Shown piece by piece: positions 56,435 through 64,000 of a stretch of 64,000 nt of DNA (the stretch's first letter is position 1; every line of letters starts with the position of its first letter). Source of the DNA: Phytohabitans rumicis (GTDB taxonomy: Bacteria; Actinomycetota; Actinomycetes; Mycobacteriales; Micromonosporaceae). The notes beneath the pieces are model-generated. The model searched no databases and was not told where the DNA came from. It worked only from the letters and a program-made list of their open reading frames with translations. A program made the translations under genes and the position numbers. The stretch is from positions 3,658,001-3,722,000 of the forward strand of contig NZ_BLPG01000001.1 of the NCBI RefSeq assembly GCF_011764445.1, written 5' to 3'.

Positions 56435-57865
56435 TCAGGACAGGTCGAGCACGACCTGAGGAGCGAAACCGGCCACGACGGCGGCGAGCGTCACCACGCC
56501 GAGGGCGGTGGCGACCACCCACGGCACCCGGACCCGCGGTGCCTGCGCCGGAGCCGCGTAGAGCACGGCGGCCACCCGGATGTAGTAGGCCAGCCCGATC
56601 ACCGCGTTGATGGCGACCACGACGGCGAGCCAGCCGGCTCCCCCGTCCAGCAGCGACCGCACGATCACGACCTTGGCGAAGAGTCCGGCCAGGCCCGGCG
56701 GCAGGCCGGCCAGGCCGACGAGCGCGAGGACCAGCGCCGCGCCCACCCACGGATGCCGCCGCGCGGCGCCCCGGTAGTCGGCGATGAGACCGCCGTCCGC
56801 GCCCGGTCGCAGCGCGGCCACCGCGCCAAAGGCAGCCAGTTCCATGAGTACGTAGAAGACGGTGTACGCGATGGTCGCCGACACCGCGGTGGACAGCGCC
56901 TCGTCGGTGCGCCCGCGGGACAGCATGAACGCGCCCAGCGGGGCCAGGATGTAGCCGGCCTGGGCCACGGAAGACCAGGCGAGCAGCCGTACCATCCGGG
57001 TTTGCCGCAGGGCGACCAGGTTGCCGACGGTCATGGTCAGCACGGCCAGCACGGCGAGCGCCGGGCCGGCCAGGTCCAGGGCGGGGCGGAGCCCGTCGAC
57101 GACGGCGTACAGGATCGCGATCACGCCGCCGAGCTTCGAGGCGGTCGACAGGTAGGCGGCGACCGGCACCGGGGCGCCGTCGTACGCGGCCGGCGCCCAG
57201 GCGTGGAACGGCACAGCCGCCACCTTGAACGCCAGCCCGGCCAGCACGAGCACCACCGCCGCGCCAGTCAACGGCAGATCGGGCAGCCCCGCGGCGAGCA
57301 GCGAAAGATGCACCCGGCCGGAGACGGCGTACAGCAGGGCGGCGCCGAGCAGGGTCACGGCGGTCGCCACGACGCTGACCACGAAGAACGTGACGGCTCC
57401 CTCGGCGCTCTCCACGGTGCGGCGGCGCAGCCCGACCAGGACGTACAGCGGCAGGGTGAGGGTCTCCAGCGCCACGATCAGCGTGATCAGGTCGCCCGCC
57501 GAGCCGAGGGCCACGCCGCCGGTCATCGAGCAGGCGAGGAGGAAGGCGTACTCCCCCGGCGGCACGTCCCGAGTCGCCGCGGAGAACCCGAGCACGCCCA
57601 GCGTCAGCACCGCGAAGAGGGCCGCGACCAGGGCGGACCGGTCGTTCGCGACGAACGAGCACGCGCCCGGCACGCAGAACGTCGCCCGGTCGTCGCCCAA
57701 CCCCACGATCACCGCGCCGGCGGCCGTCGCGAGCGCGCCCACTGCCGCCACCACCAGGACCGCCGCCCGCCGGGCCACGATCAGGTCGGTCAACAGCACG
57801 AGTACGGCGGTGCCGGCCGCCAGGTACGCCGGCAGCAGCGCCACATGGTCCACGGACTGGGTCAT
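56435..57865 (-). CDS. nuoN: NADH-quinone oxidoreductase subunit N
   Basis: NuoN is one of three antiporter-like proton-pumping subunits of complex I in the cytoplasmic membrane. Start ATG 57865 overlaps the nuoM stop (ATGA), giving 476 residues (MTQSVDHVALLP to APQVVLDLS) with about 14 hydrophobic segments and the conserved FKVAAVPFHAWAPAAYDGAP region. It is the last nuo gene. Confidence 0.96.
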   Translation of the reverse strand: MTQSVDHVALLPAYLAAGTAVLVLLTDLIVARRAAVLVVAAVGALATAAGAVIVGLGDDRATFCVPGACSFVANDRSALVAALFAVLTLGVLGFSAATRDVPPGEYAFLLACSMTGGVALGSAGDLITLIVALETLTLPLYVLVGLRRRTVESAEGAVTFFVVSVVATAVTLLGAALLYAVSGRVHLSLLAAGLPDLPLTGAAVVLVLAGLAFKVAAVPFHAWAPAAYDGAPVPVAAYLSTASKLGGVIAILYAVVDGLRPALDLAGPALAVLAVLTMTVGNLVALRQTRMVRLLAWSSVAQAGYILAPLGAFMLSRGRTDEALSTAVSATIAYTVFYVLMELAAFGAVAALRPGADGGLIADYRGAARRHPWVGAALVLALVGLAGLPPGLAGLFAKVVIVRSLLDGGAGWLAVVVAINAVIGLAYYIRVAAVLYAAPAQAPRVRVPWVVATALGVVTLAAVVAGFAPQVVLDLS

Positions 57866-59340
57866 GAGCCGACCACCGAGGTGAGCACGTTGATCGGGAA
57901 GTCCGACATGCCCAGCACCAGCGCCGGCAGCAGCCCGAGCACGAGCGCCAGCACCACCAGCGGCGCCCAGACCAGCACCTCCACGCGGGCCAGGCCCGGT
58001 GGCTCCAGCGCGCCTGCGGCCGGCCCGTGGGTGACCCGGCGCAGCAGCCGCAGGAAGTACGCCGCGGTGAGTGCCCCGCCGGCCGCCGCGACCACCCCGA
58101 GCGTGGTCCACAGGGGACCGCCCCGGTACAGGGCGGCCACCACGGCGAACGCCTCACCCCAGAAGCCGGCCAAGCCGGGCAGCCCCAGCGAGGCGATCGC
58201 GGCGAAGCCGAGGATGCCGGCCAGGGCTGGCGAGCGTTCCCGCAGCCCGCCCAGCCGCGTCAGGTCGCCGGTGTGCGCGCGGTCCTTGATGGCGCCGGCC
58301 AGGAAGAAGAGCAGGCCGGTGATGACGCCGTGTGCCACGTTGCCGATCAGCGCCGCCTGCAGGCCGGTCGCGGTCAGCGTGGCGATGCCGAGCAGCACGA
58401 AGCCCATGTGCCCGACGCTGGAGTACGCGATGAGGCGCTTCAGCTCGGTCTGCGCCAGGCACACCAGCGAACCGATCACGATCGCGGCGACGGCCAGCAC
58501 GCCGAGCGCGGGCGCGGCCCACCGCGCACCCTCCGGGGTCACGCCGACGCCGACCCGGATCAGGCCGTACGTGCCCATCTTCAGCAGCACGCCGGCGAGG
58601 ATCACGCTGCCGACCGTGGGCGCCTGGGTGTGCGCGTCGGGCAGCCACGTGTGCAGCGGCCAGAGCGGGCTCTTCACCGCGAACGCGATCGCCAGCAGGA
58701 TGAACGCCGCTATCTGGGTGTTGCGGGAGAGCTCGAAGCCGCCGGTGAGCGCCACGATGTCGGCGGTGCCGGCGGACACCACCACGGTGAACACGCCGAC
58801 CAGCAGCAGCACCGAGCCGAAGAGCGTGTAGAGCACGAACTTGCGCGCCGCGTGCGCCTTGCCCTCACCGCCCCAGATCGCGATCACCGCGTACATGGGC
58901 AGGAGCACGACCTCGAAGAAGATGAAGAAGAGCACCAGGTCCAGCGCCAGGAACGTGCCGAGGATGCCCACCTCGATCACCAGCAGCAGGGCCACGAGCG
59001 TGTTGCCCCGCCCGGGCTCCGGGACCCGCCACAGGGTGAACGCGCAACACAGCAGCGTCAGCAGCGCGGTGAGCACGATCAGCGGGTACGACACGCCGTC
59101 CACGCCGAGGTGAAAGCGCAGGTCGAGCCCCGGCACCCAGGACACGTCCATCTCGTACCACGGGCGCACCGCGGCGGAACCGTAGGCGAACCACGAGTCC
59201 CGGTAGAGCGGCACCGCCAGCACCAGGGCGACGGCGGCGGCGACCGTGCCGGCGAGGCGCCCGGCCCGATCCGGCAACGCCACGGCGCCGACCGCCCCGA
59301 TGGCAGGCACGACGAGCACCGCGACGAGGAGAGCGTTCAT
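57862..59340 (-). CDS. nuoM: NADH-quinone oxidoreductase subunit M
   Basis: NuoM is an antiporter-like proton-pumping subunit. The 492-residue product has about 14 membrane segments and the conserved lysine region FAVKSPLWPLHTWLPDAHTQ, with LKRLIAYSSVGHMGF. ATG overlaps the nuoL stop and the TGA overlaps nuoN. Confidence 0.96.
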   Translation of the reverse strand: MNALLVAVLVVPAIGAVGAVALPDRAGRLAGTVAAAVALVLAVPLYRDSWFAYGSAAVRPWYEMDVSWVPGLDLRFHLGVDGVSYPLIVLTALLTLLCCAFTLWRVPEPGRGNTLVALLLVIEVGILGTFLALDLVLFFIFFEVVLLPMYAVIAIWGGEGKAHAARKFVLYTLFGSVLLLVGVFTVVVSAGTADIVALTGGFELSRNTQIAAFILLAIAFAVKSPLWPLHTWLPDAHTQAPTVGSVILAGVLLKMGTYGLIRVGVGVTPEGARWAAPALGVLAVAAIVIGSLVCLAQTELKRLIAYSSVGHMGFVLLGIATLTATGLQAALIGNVAHGVITGLLFFLAGAIKDRAHTGDLTRLGGLRERSPALAGILGFAAIASLGLPGLAGFWGEAFAVVAALYRGGPLWTTLGVVAAAGGALTAAYFLRLLRRVTHGPAAGALEPPGLARVEVLVWAPLVVLALVLGLLPALVLGMSDFPINVLTSVVGS

Positions 59341-61091
59341 CGCAGTGCCACCCCTGCCACCGCGAGCAGGAGCGCGGCGGTGAGGACCGCCGTCGCGGCG
59401 CGCGGCAAGCCGGTGCGGTGAGCCGCGGCGAGACGCTTCGCGGCGCCCACGGCACCGCGCCCCGTCCCCTCCACGGCACCGTCCACACCGACCTCGTCAG
59501 CGAGTCGCACCGCGCTCGCCAGGGCACGCGTTGGGCGTACCAGAAGAAGATGCTGGACCGCGTCGAGCCAGAAGGCGCGGGCGAAGGCCGGGACGGCAGG
59601 CACGCCGCGCCAGCCAACGGCGAAGCCGGCGGCCAGCAGCGCGAGCGGGAGCAGCAGCCAGCCGTCCACGTGGAACTCCTCCAGGTCGAGCGCGGACCGG
59701 AAGGCCGGGAGGAAGACGGCGAGGCCGAGTACGGCGCTGGGGATCGCGAGGAGCGCGACGGGCCAGCGCATGAGCGGCGGCGGATCGTGTGCGACCGCAT
59801 CGGCCCTGGCCTCGCCCAGGAAGACGCCGCGGAGCAGGCGGGCGGAGTACCAGGCGGTGATGCCGATGCCGGCGAGGGCCGCCGACCAGACCAGCCAGCC
59901 GACCCACTCCGGCGCCGGGCCGTGCGGGTGGCGGGCGGCGTTGATGATGCCCTCCTTGCTCCAGAACCCGGACAGCGGCGGCAGCCCGGCCAGCGCGCCC
60001 AGCCCGATCGCGAACGACCAGAACGTCACCGGCATCCCCCGGCGCAGGCCGCCCATCGCGGACATCAGGTTGCTGCCGACCACGTGGATGACGCACCCGG
60101 CGGCGAGGAAGAGCAGGGCCTTGAACGCGGCGTGGGTGAGCAGGTGGAAGAGCGCGGCGGGGGGCGAGCCGACCGCCAGCGCGCCGGCCATGTAGCCGAT
60201 CTGGGAGACCGTCGACCAGGCGAGGACGCGCTTGATGTCGTCTTGCGCGGTGGCGGCGAGCGCGCCGAGCAGCAGCGTGATGGTCGCCATGACCCCGAGC
60301 ACGGCCAGGACGGTGCCATTGAAGATCGGGTAGAGCCTGGTCACCACGTAGATGCCGGCCGCCACCATGGTCGCCGCGTGGATGAGGGCGGAGATCGGCG
60401 TGGGGCCGGCCATCGCGTCGGGCAGCCAGGTGTGCAGCGGGAACTGGGCGCTCTTGCCGGCCACCCCGGCGAGCAGCAGCAGGCCGGCGACGGTGAGCGT
60501 GGTGGCGCTGTAGTCGTGCGCCAGGACGTCGTCGATGCGGAAGCTGCCGGCGCCGATGCCGAGCAGCGCGATGCCGAGGAGGAAGCCGACGTCGCCGACG
60601 CGGGTGACGATGAACGCCTTCACCGCGGCGGCCGGCGCCTCGGGGAGGGTGCGGTCGTGGCCGATGAGCAGGTACGAGCAGATGCCCATGACCTCCCAGC
60701 CGACCAGCAACATGATCAGGTCGTCGGCCACCACGACCAGCAGCATGGCGGCGGTGAAGAGGCCGACCTGGGCCGCGTACGGCGGGTAGCGGTCGTCGTG
60801 CGCCAGATAGGTGATCGAGTAGACCTGTACGGCGAGCGCGACCACGCCCACCGCGATGGCGACCAGGGCGGCCGGCTGGTCCACCAGCACGCCGAACGTG
60901 ATCGTGAAGTCGCCGATCCTGACCCACTCGCGGCTGGATTCGACGGGGTTGCCGGCGGCTAGGGCGACCGCACAGACCAGCGCGGCAGCCGCACCGATGA
61001 CCCCGAGCGCGGCGGCCGCCTTCCTGCTAGTCGTGAGAAGCCCGATGAGGGCGAGCGCGAACGGGATGCCCGGCAGCAGGTAGGCGATCAC
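59337..61091 (-). CDS. nuoL: NADH-quinone oxidoreductase subunit L
   Basis: NuoL is the distal proton-pumping subunit with the long lateral helix. From GTG 61091 (VIAYLLPGIPFALALIGLL) the protein is 584 residues. It contains GKSAQFPLHTWLPDAMAGPT, HAATMVAAGIYVV and DDIKRVLAWSTVSQIGYM. The stretch between it and nuoK (52 nt) is the only real gap in the J-N run. An upstream in-frame start would add 32 untypical residues and was not chosen. Confidence 0.94.
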   Translation of the reverse strand: MIAYLLPGIPFALALIGLLTTSRKAAAALGVIGAAAALVCAVALAAGNPVESSREWVRIGDFTITFGVLVDQPAALVAIAVGVVALAVQVYSITYLAHDDRYPPYAAQVGLFTAAMLLVVVADDLIMLLVGWEVMGICSYLLIGHDRTLPEAPAAAVKAFIVTRVGDVGFLLGIALLGIGAGSFRIDDVLAHDYSATTLTVAGLLLLAGVAGKSAQFPLHTWLPDAMAGPTPISALIHAATMVAAGIYVVTRLYPIFNGTVLAVLGVMATITLLLGALAATAQDDIKRVLAWSTVSQIGYMAGALAVGSPPAALFHLLTHAAFKALLFLAAGCVIHVVGSNLMSAMGGLRRGMPVTFWSFAIGLGALAGLPPLSGFWSKEGIINAARHPHGPAPEWVGWLVWSAALAGIGITAWYSARLLRGVFLGEARADAVAHDPPPLMRWPVALLAIPSAVLGLAVFLPAFRSALDLEEFHVDGWLLLPLALLAAGFAVGWRGVPAVPAFARAFWLDAVQHLLLVRPTRALASAVRLADEVGVDGAVEGTGRGAVGAAKRLAAAHRTGLPRAATAVLTAALLLAVAGVALR

Positions 61092-61143
61092 GCGGGGTCC
61101 CCGCGGAAACGTGGAGCGCAGCGGAGCGTTTTCGTGGGGTGCT

Positions 61144-61458
61144 TCATGCGTCCACCCGTTCGAGGGGGACCTCGTCGACGGCCACACTCGCCCGCAGGCG
61201 GTAGAGCTGAAGCACGATGGCCAGCCCGACGCCCACCTCGGCGGCGGCGATCACGATCACGAAGAGGGCGAAGACCTGCCCGGTGTGCGGGAGCGCGGCC
61301 CGTACCGTGGCGTCGGCGGTGATCAGGATCAGGTTGACCGCGTTGAGCATCAGCTCGACCGACATCAGCAGCAGTACGGCGTTGCGCCGGCGCAGCACGC
61401 CGTACACGCCGATGCCGAAGAGCAGGGCGGCGGTGACGTAGGGGATGACGGGCCTCAT
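61144..61458 (-). CDS. nuoK: NADH-quinone oxidoreductase subunit K
   Basis: NuoK is a three-helix membrane subunit. From ATG 61458 it is 104 residues ([20 protein letters not shown] to DEVPLERVDA), with the conserved glutamates in SVELMLNAVNL and AAAEVGVGLA. The ATG overlaps the nuoJ stop. Confidence 0.95.
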   Translation of the reverse strand: MRPVIPYVTAALLFGIGVYGVLRRRNAVLLLMSVELMLNAVNLILITADATVRAALPHTGQVFALFVIVIAAAEVGVGLAIVLQLYRLRASVAVDEVPLERVDA

Positions 61459-61957
61459 TGGTTCGCGCCTATGTCCGGCCGCGACACCACGATCGCGCCG
61501 ACCAGGGCGGCGAGCAGCAGCACCGACAGCACCTCGAACGGGAGCACCCAGGACCCGAAAATCTCCGCGCCGATCCGTTCGGCGGTGCCGGCCTCCGGCA
61601 GGTCCACGGTGGACCACCGGAACGCGTCGACGAGCAGCGCCGTCAGCCCCAGCCCGGCACCGCCGCCCACCAGCACGGCCGGCCAGCCGGGCCGGTCCAG
61701 GTCGGCCGAGGCGCCGATCGGGGCGCGGGTCAGCATCACCGCGAAGAGCAGCAACACCACCACCGCGCCGACGTAGATCAACACCTGCACCCAGGCGACC
61801 AACTCGGCCGTGAGCACCAGGTAAAGGCCGGCCATCGCGCCCAGGCACACGACCAGGTAGAGGCCGGCGCGGACGAGATGCTTGGTGGTGACGACGAGCA
61901 GGGCGGAGCCCACCGCTACGGCCCGAGCCCGAGCAGCAGCGCGTCCGCGGCGGTCAC
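61455..61957 (-). CDS. nuoJ: NADH-quinone oxidoreductase subunit J, frameshifted near the N-terminus
   Basis: The GTG at 61957 overlaps the nuoI stop (GTGA) and reads [13 protein letters not shown] followed by a stop. The body ([20 protein letters not shown] to [12 protein letters not shown], five membrane segments, with [20 protein letters not shown]) is in another frame. One missing base in the CCC at 61922-61924 (+ strand) joins them into a 167-residue NuoJ of normal length. Confidence 0.92.
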
Positions 61958-62460
61958 GTCTGAGCCTTCTTGGCCGCCGCCGCCTCTTCCTTCGAGGGCT
62001 CACCGTTGGGATCGTGCGAGGGCGGCGGCGGCACGGTGGCCATCCACTCGCCGAGCCGCTCCTTGTCGTGCAGGAGGTCGCGGATGTCGTACTCGGCGTA
62101 CTCGAACTCGGGCGTCCAGTAGAGCGCGTCGAACGGACACGCCTCGATGCAGATCCCGCAGTACATGCACAGGGAGAAGTCGATGTCGAAGCGGTCCAGC
62201 ACGTTGCGCTGCCGGGCCCGGGCCGCGCCGGGCACGACCACCTCTTCCTTGTGCGAGTCGATGTAGATGCACCAGTCCGGGCACTCGCGGGCGCACAGCA
62301 TGCAGACCGTGCAGTTCTCCTCGAGCAGCGCGATCACCCCACGGGTGCGCGGAGGCAGATCCGGCGCCACATCCGGGTACTGCTGCGTGTGCGACCGGCG
62401 GGTCATCGTCTTGAGGGTGACGGCCAGCCCTTTCGCCAGTCCTTCGCCAGGCACGCCCAT
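61954..62460 (-). CDS. nuoI: NADH-quinone oxidoreductase subunit I
   Basis: NuoI carries two 4Fe-4S clusters in the peripheral arm. The 168-residue protein has both ferredoxin motifs, [15 protein letters not shown] and [16 protein letters not shown], and an Ala/Lys/Glu-rich tail. The TGA overlaps nuoJ. Upstream it is separated from nuoH by about 870 bp that contain an unrelated gene and a palindromic element, whereas nuoH and nuoI are usually adjacent. Confidence 0.96.
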   Translation of the reverse strand: MGVPGEGLAKGLAVTLKTMTRRSHTQQYPDVAPDLPPRTRGVIALLEENCTVCMLCARECPDWCIYIDSHKEEVVVPGAARARQRNVLDRFDIDFSLCMYCGICIEACPFDALYWTPEFEYAEYDIRDLLHDKERLGEWMATVPPPPSHDPNGEPSKEEAAAAKKAQT

Positions 62461-62607
62461 GCCGCATATCCTGCCCCCTCACCCCTACAGCGCGAGCACC
62501 AAGGCCCTTCGCCCCACTCCTTCCCGTCGATCAGCCCCTCACCGCGCCTCCGCCGCGTTTCCCGCCGCGCCCCTCGCCGCGCCTCCCGCCGCGCCTCCCG
62601 CCGCGTC

Positions 62608-62704
62608 GATCAAGGACTTCCGCGTCGATCAAGGGCAAACGGCCGTGCTTTGATCTCCGATCCACGACCATTCGCCCTTGATCGACGCGGAAGTCCTTGA
62701 TCGG
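62608..62704. repeat. GATCAAGG palindromic element, copy 5 (orientation B), inside the nuo operon
   Basis: This is the most regular copy. The 40-nt arms, starting GATCAAGGACTTCCGCG, pair with only three mismatches around a CTTTGATCTCCGATC loop in the inverse orientation to copies 1, 3 and 4. On the left is a degenerate CGCCGCGCCTCC short-period repeat (about 62545-62605). It lies between the SnoaL-like gene and nuoI. Confidence 0.92.
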
Positions 62705-62787
62705 GCTGAGGTGGGCGGGCGCTCGCCGGTCTCGCGGGCGGTCATGTCGGATACATCCGGGCGTAAGGCCCGCGGTAGCCCGACCGC

Positions 62788-62853
62788 TGCGGTGATCATG
62801 GAGTTGGCGTCCGGGCAAGCGCTCTCTCCACCGCCAACCTCATGATCACCGCA
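62788..62853. terminator. 22-bp inverted repeat TGCGGTGATCATG downstream of the SnoaL-like gene
   Basis: The arms 62788-62809 and 62832-62853 match with two mismatches around a 22-nt loop. They overlap the apparent 3' end of the SnoaL-like frame, supporting an earlier true stop for that gene. Confidence 0.55.
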
Positions 62854-63323
62854 GGCCGGCGCCGATCAAGCGACCTTGGGGCGCTCCACTCACGCCGGCG
62901 CCACACCCGGAGGCAGAGATGGAGGGGGAGGAAATCCACGCCTAGTTGTTGAAGGACCTGGAAGAGTTCGTTGACGCTCCAGATGTCGCTGATCTTGCCG
63001 TCGGCGTCGAAGCGCAGGAAGGTGGCGCCGGAGTAGCTGACCACCTGGCCGGTGGGCGGGACCGGGCCGAAGGGGCCCATCTGGGTGCCGGCCGCGCGCC
63101 AGTGGATGGCCGCGCGCTCGCCGTCTACGAGCAGGTCAACGATCTTGTAGCGCTGGTCCGGGAACGACGAGCGGCGGTCCCTGTGCCAGGCCAGTACGCC
63201 TTCCGGCCCGGTCGTGCCCAGTCCCGGGCAGTCGCCGGCGACCAGGTCGTACGCCGTTTCCTCGCGCTCGCCGTTCCAGACGTCGGCCACGAAGCGCCGC
63301 GCCACGGAGTCCACATCGACCAC
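62796..63323 (-). CDS. SnoaL-like (NTF2-fold) polyketide cyclase/ester cyclase family protein, doubtful 3' end
   Basis: From GTG 63323 (11 nt after nuoH) the product matches the SnoaL-like/ester cyclase NTF2 fold: VARRFVADVWNGERE, AYDLVAGDCPGLG, GVLAWHRDRRSSFPD, VDLLVDGERAAIHWRAAGTQ and DIWSVNELFQVLQQLGVDFLP. The substrate is unknown. The last 35 or so residues look non-native and run through an inverted repeat. One extra base in the G5 run at 62924-62928 (+ strand) would end the protein at 62890 after 144 residues, the usual family size. Its position inside the nuo operon suggests cotranscription with complex I genes. Confidence 0.75.
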   Translation of the reverse strand: MVDVDSVARRFVADVWNGEREETAYDLVAGDCPGLGTTGPEGVLAWHRDRRSSFPDQRYKIVDLLVDGERAAIHWRAAGTQMGPFGPVPPTGQVVSYSGATFLRFDADGKISDIWSVNELFQVLQQLGVDFLPLHLCLRVWRRREWSAPRSLDRRRPAVIMRLAVERALARTPTP

Positions 63324-63334
63324 GGTGGCGCAGC

Positions 63335-64000
63335 TTACAACAAGATCTTCACAGTTGCGGTCAAGACCAACTGGCCGAGCGCGATCGGCACGAGTACCAG
63401 CCAGCACAGCCGCTGGAGCTGGTCTTCGCGCAGCCGGGGGTACGCCACCCGCAGCCAGATGATCACAAAGGACACCGCGAAGATCTTGACTAGCGTCCAC
63501 AGCCAGCCGAGGTAGTCGTCGCCGAACGGGCCCTGCCAACCGCCCAGGAACAGCACGGTGGTCAGGGCGGCGATCACCACGATGCCGACGTACTCGGCGA
63601 GGAGGAAGAACGCGAACCGCAGGCCGGTGTACTCGGTCATGTACCCGAAGACCAGCTCGGAGTCGGCGATCGGCATGTCGAACGGCGGCCGGCGGATCTC
63701 GGCGACCCCCGCGATGAAGAAGACCGCCATGGCGGGGGCCTGCCACAGCAGCCACCACGGCTCCCACGCGTCGACGATGCCGGGCAGGGAGAGGGTGCCG
63801 GCGGCCATGGCCACGCTGGCGGCGGCGAGCACCAACGGCAGTTCGTACCCGAGCAGCTGAGCGGCGGCGCGGAGGCCGCCCAGCAGGCTGTACTTGTTGG
63901 CCGACGCCCAGCCGGACATGAGCACCGCGACCACGCCGACGCCGACGACCGCGAGCACGAAGAACAGCCCGATGTCGAGCGGCTGCCCGACCAGGTCACC
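63335..64000 (-). CDS. nuoH: NADH-quinone oxidoreductase subunit H, N-terminal part outside window
   Basis: NuoH lies at the junction of the membrane and peripheral arms and lines the quinone channel. The visible 221 codons enter at the window edge and end LTATVKILL. They include GWASANKYSLLGGLRAAAQ, EIRRPPFDMPIADSELV and GYMTEYTGLRFAFFLLAEY, the most conserved quinone-site loops. The membrane pattern is normal. The gene extends beyond base 64000. Confidence 0.96.
   Translation of the reverse strand, partial: GDLVGQPLDIGLFFVLAVVGVGVVAVLMSGWASANKYSLLGGLRAAAQLLGYELPLVLAAASVAMAAGTLSLPGIVDAWEPWWLLWQAPAMAVFFIAGVAEIRRPPFDMPIADSELVFGYMTEYTGLRFAFFLLAEYVGIVVIAALTTVLFLGGWQGPFGDDYLGWLWTLVKIFAVSFVIIWLRVAYPRLREDQLQRLCWLVLVPIALGQLVLTATVKILL

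Overview
The window is high-GC actinobacterial chromosome, most likely a member of the Micromonosporaceae. The grounds are the GC-rich codon use, frequent GTG/TTG starts, the RpoB, RpoA and SecE sequence character, zinc-type S14/S4/L33/L36, the HadA/HadB-rpmG-secE-nusG order, and small membrane proteins beside the rpo and ribosomal genes. The genus is an inference from sequence character only.

Layout from left to right: (1) The 3' part of an O-methyltransferase gene (+), then on the minus strand a complete seven-gene thiamine operon, thiE-thiO-thiS-thiG-tenI-thiD-thiC, headed by a TPP riboswitch. (2) A lone AbiEi/DUF559-type gene (+), a CopC-CopD fusion gene, an ABC-F ATPase, an RsmC-like methyltransferase and an unknown membrane-anchored protein. 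(3) About 36 kb of core information-processing genes, all on the minus strand. In transcription order these are rpmG, hadA, hadB, tRNA-Trp, secE, nusG, rplK, rplA, rplJ, rplL, rpoB, rpoC, two small membrane proteins, rpsL, rpsG, fusA, tuf, then the S10, spc and alpha operons through secY-adk-map, infA-rpmJ-rpsM-rpsK-rpsD-rpoA-rplQ and truA. (4) tRNA-Met and tRNA-Thr, a membrane GGDEF-EAL protein preceded by a tiny secreted peptide gene with GFEW repeats, tRNA-Tyr, a YajQ protein, an MFS transporter and HtpX. (5) The distal part of the nuo (complex I) operon, nuoH-I-J-K-L-M-N, with a SnoaL-like gene and a palindromic repeat inserted between nuoH and nuoI.

Two features cut across the whole window. 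First, a roughly 100-bp imperfect palindrome with GATCAAGG ends, a GTCGATCAAGGGC inner arm and an oriented, asymmetric loop occurs five times (near 849, 35341, 35756, 55207 and 62608). One copy supplies the last codons and the stop of thiC. It looks like a dispersed miniature palindromic (REP- or MITE-like) family and is the best candidate here for something undescribed. Second, at least eleven breaks in otherwise well conserved genes (tenI, thiO, copCD, the rsmC-like gene, rpsH, rplD, fusA twice, rpoC, rplA, nuoJ) are each explained by one missing G or C, nearly always in a G/C run. Because fusA, rpoC, rplA, rplD and rpsH are essential, this reads as systematic homopolymer under-calling in the assembly rather than real pseudogenes. 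Those genes are therefore annotated as single intact loci with a noted frameshift.
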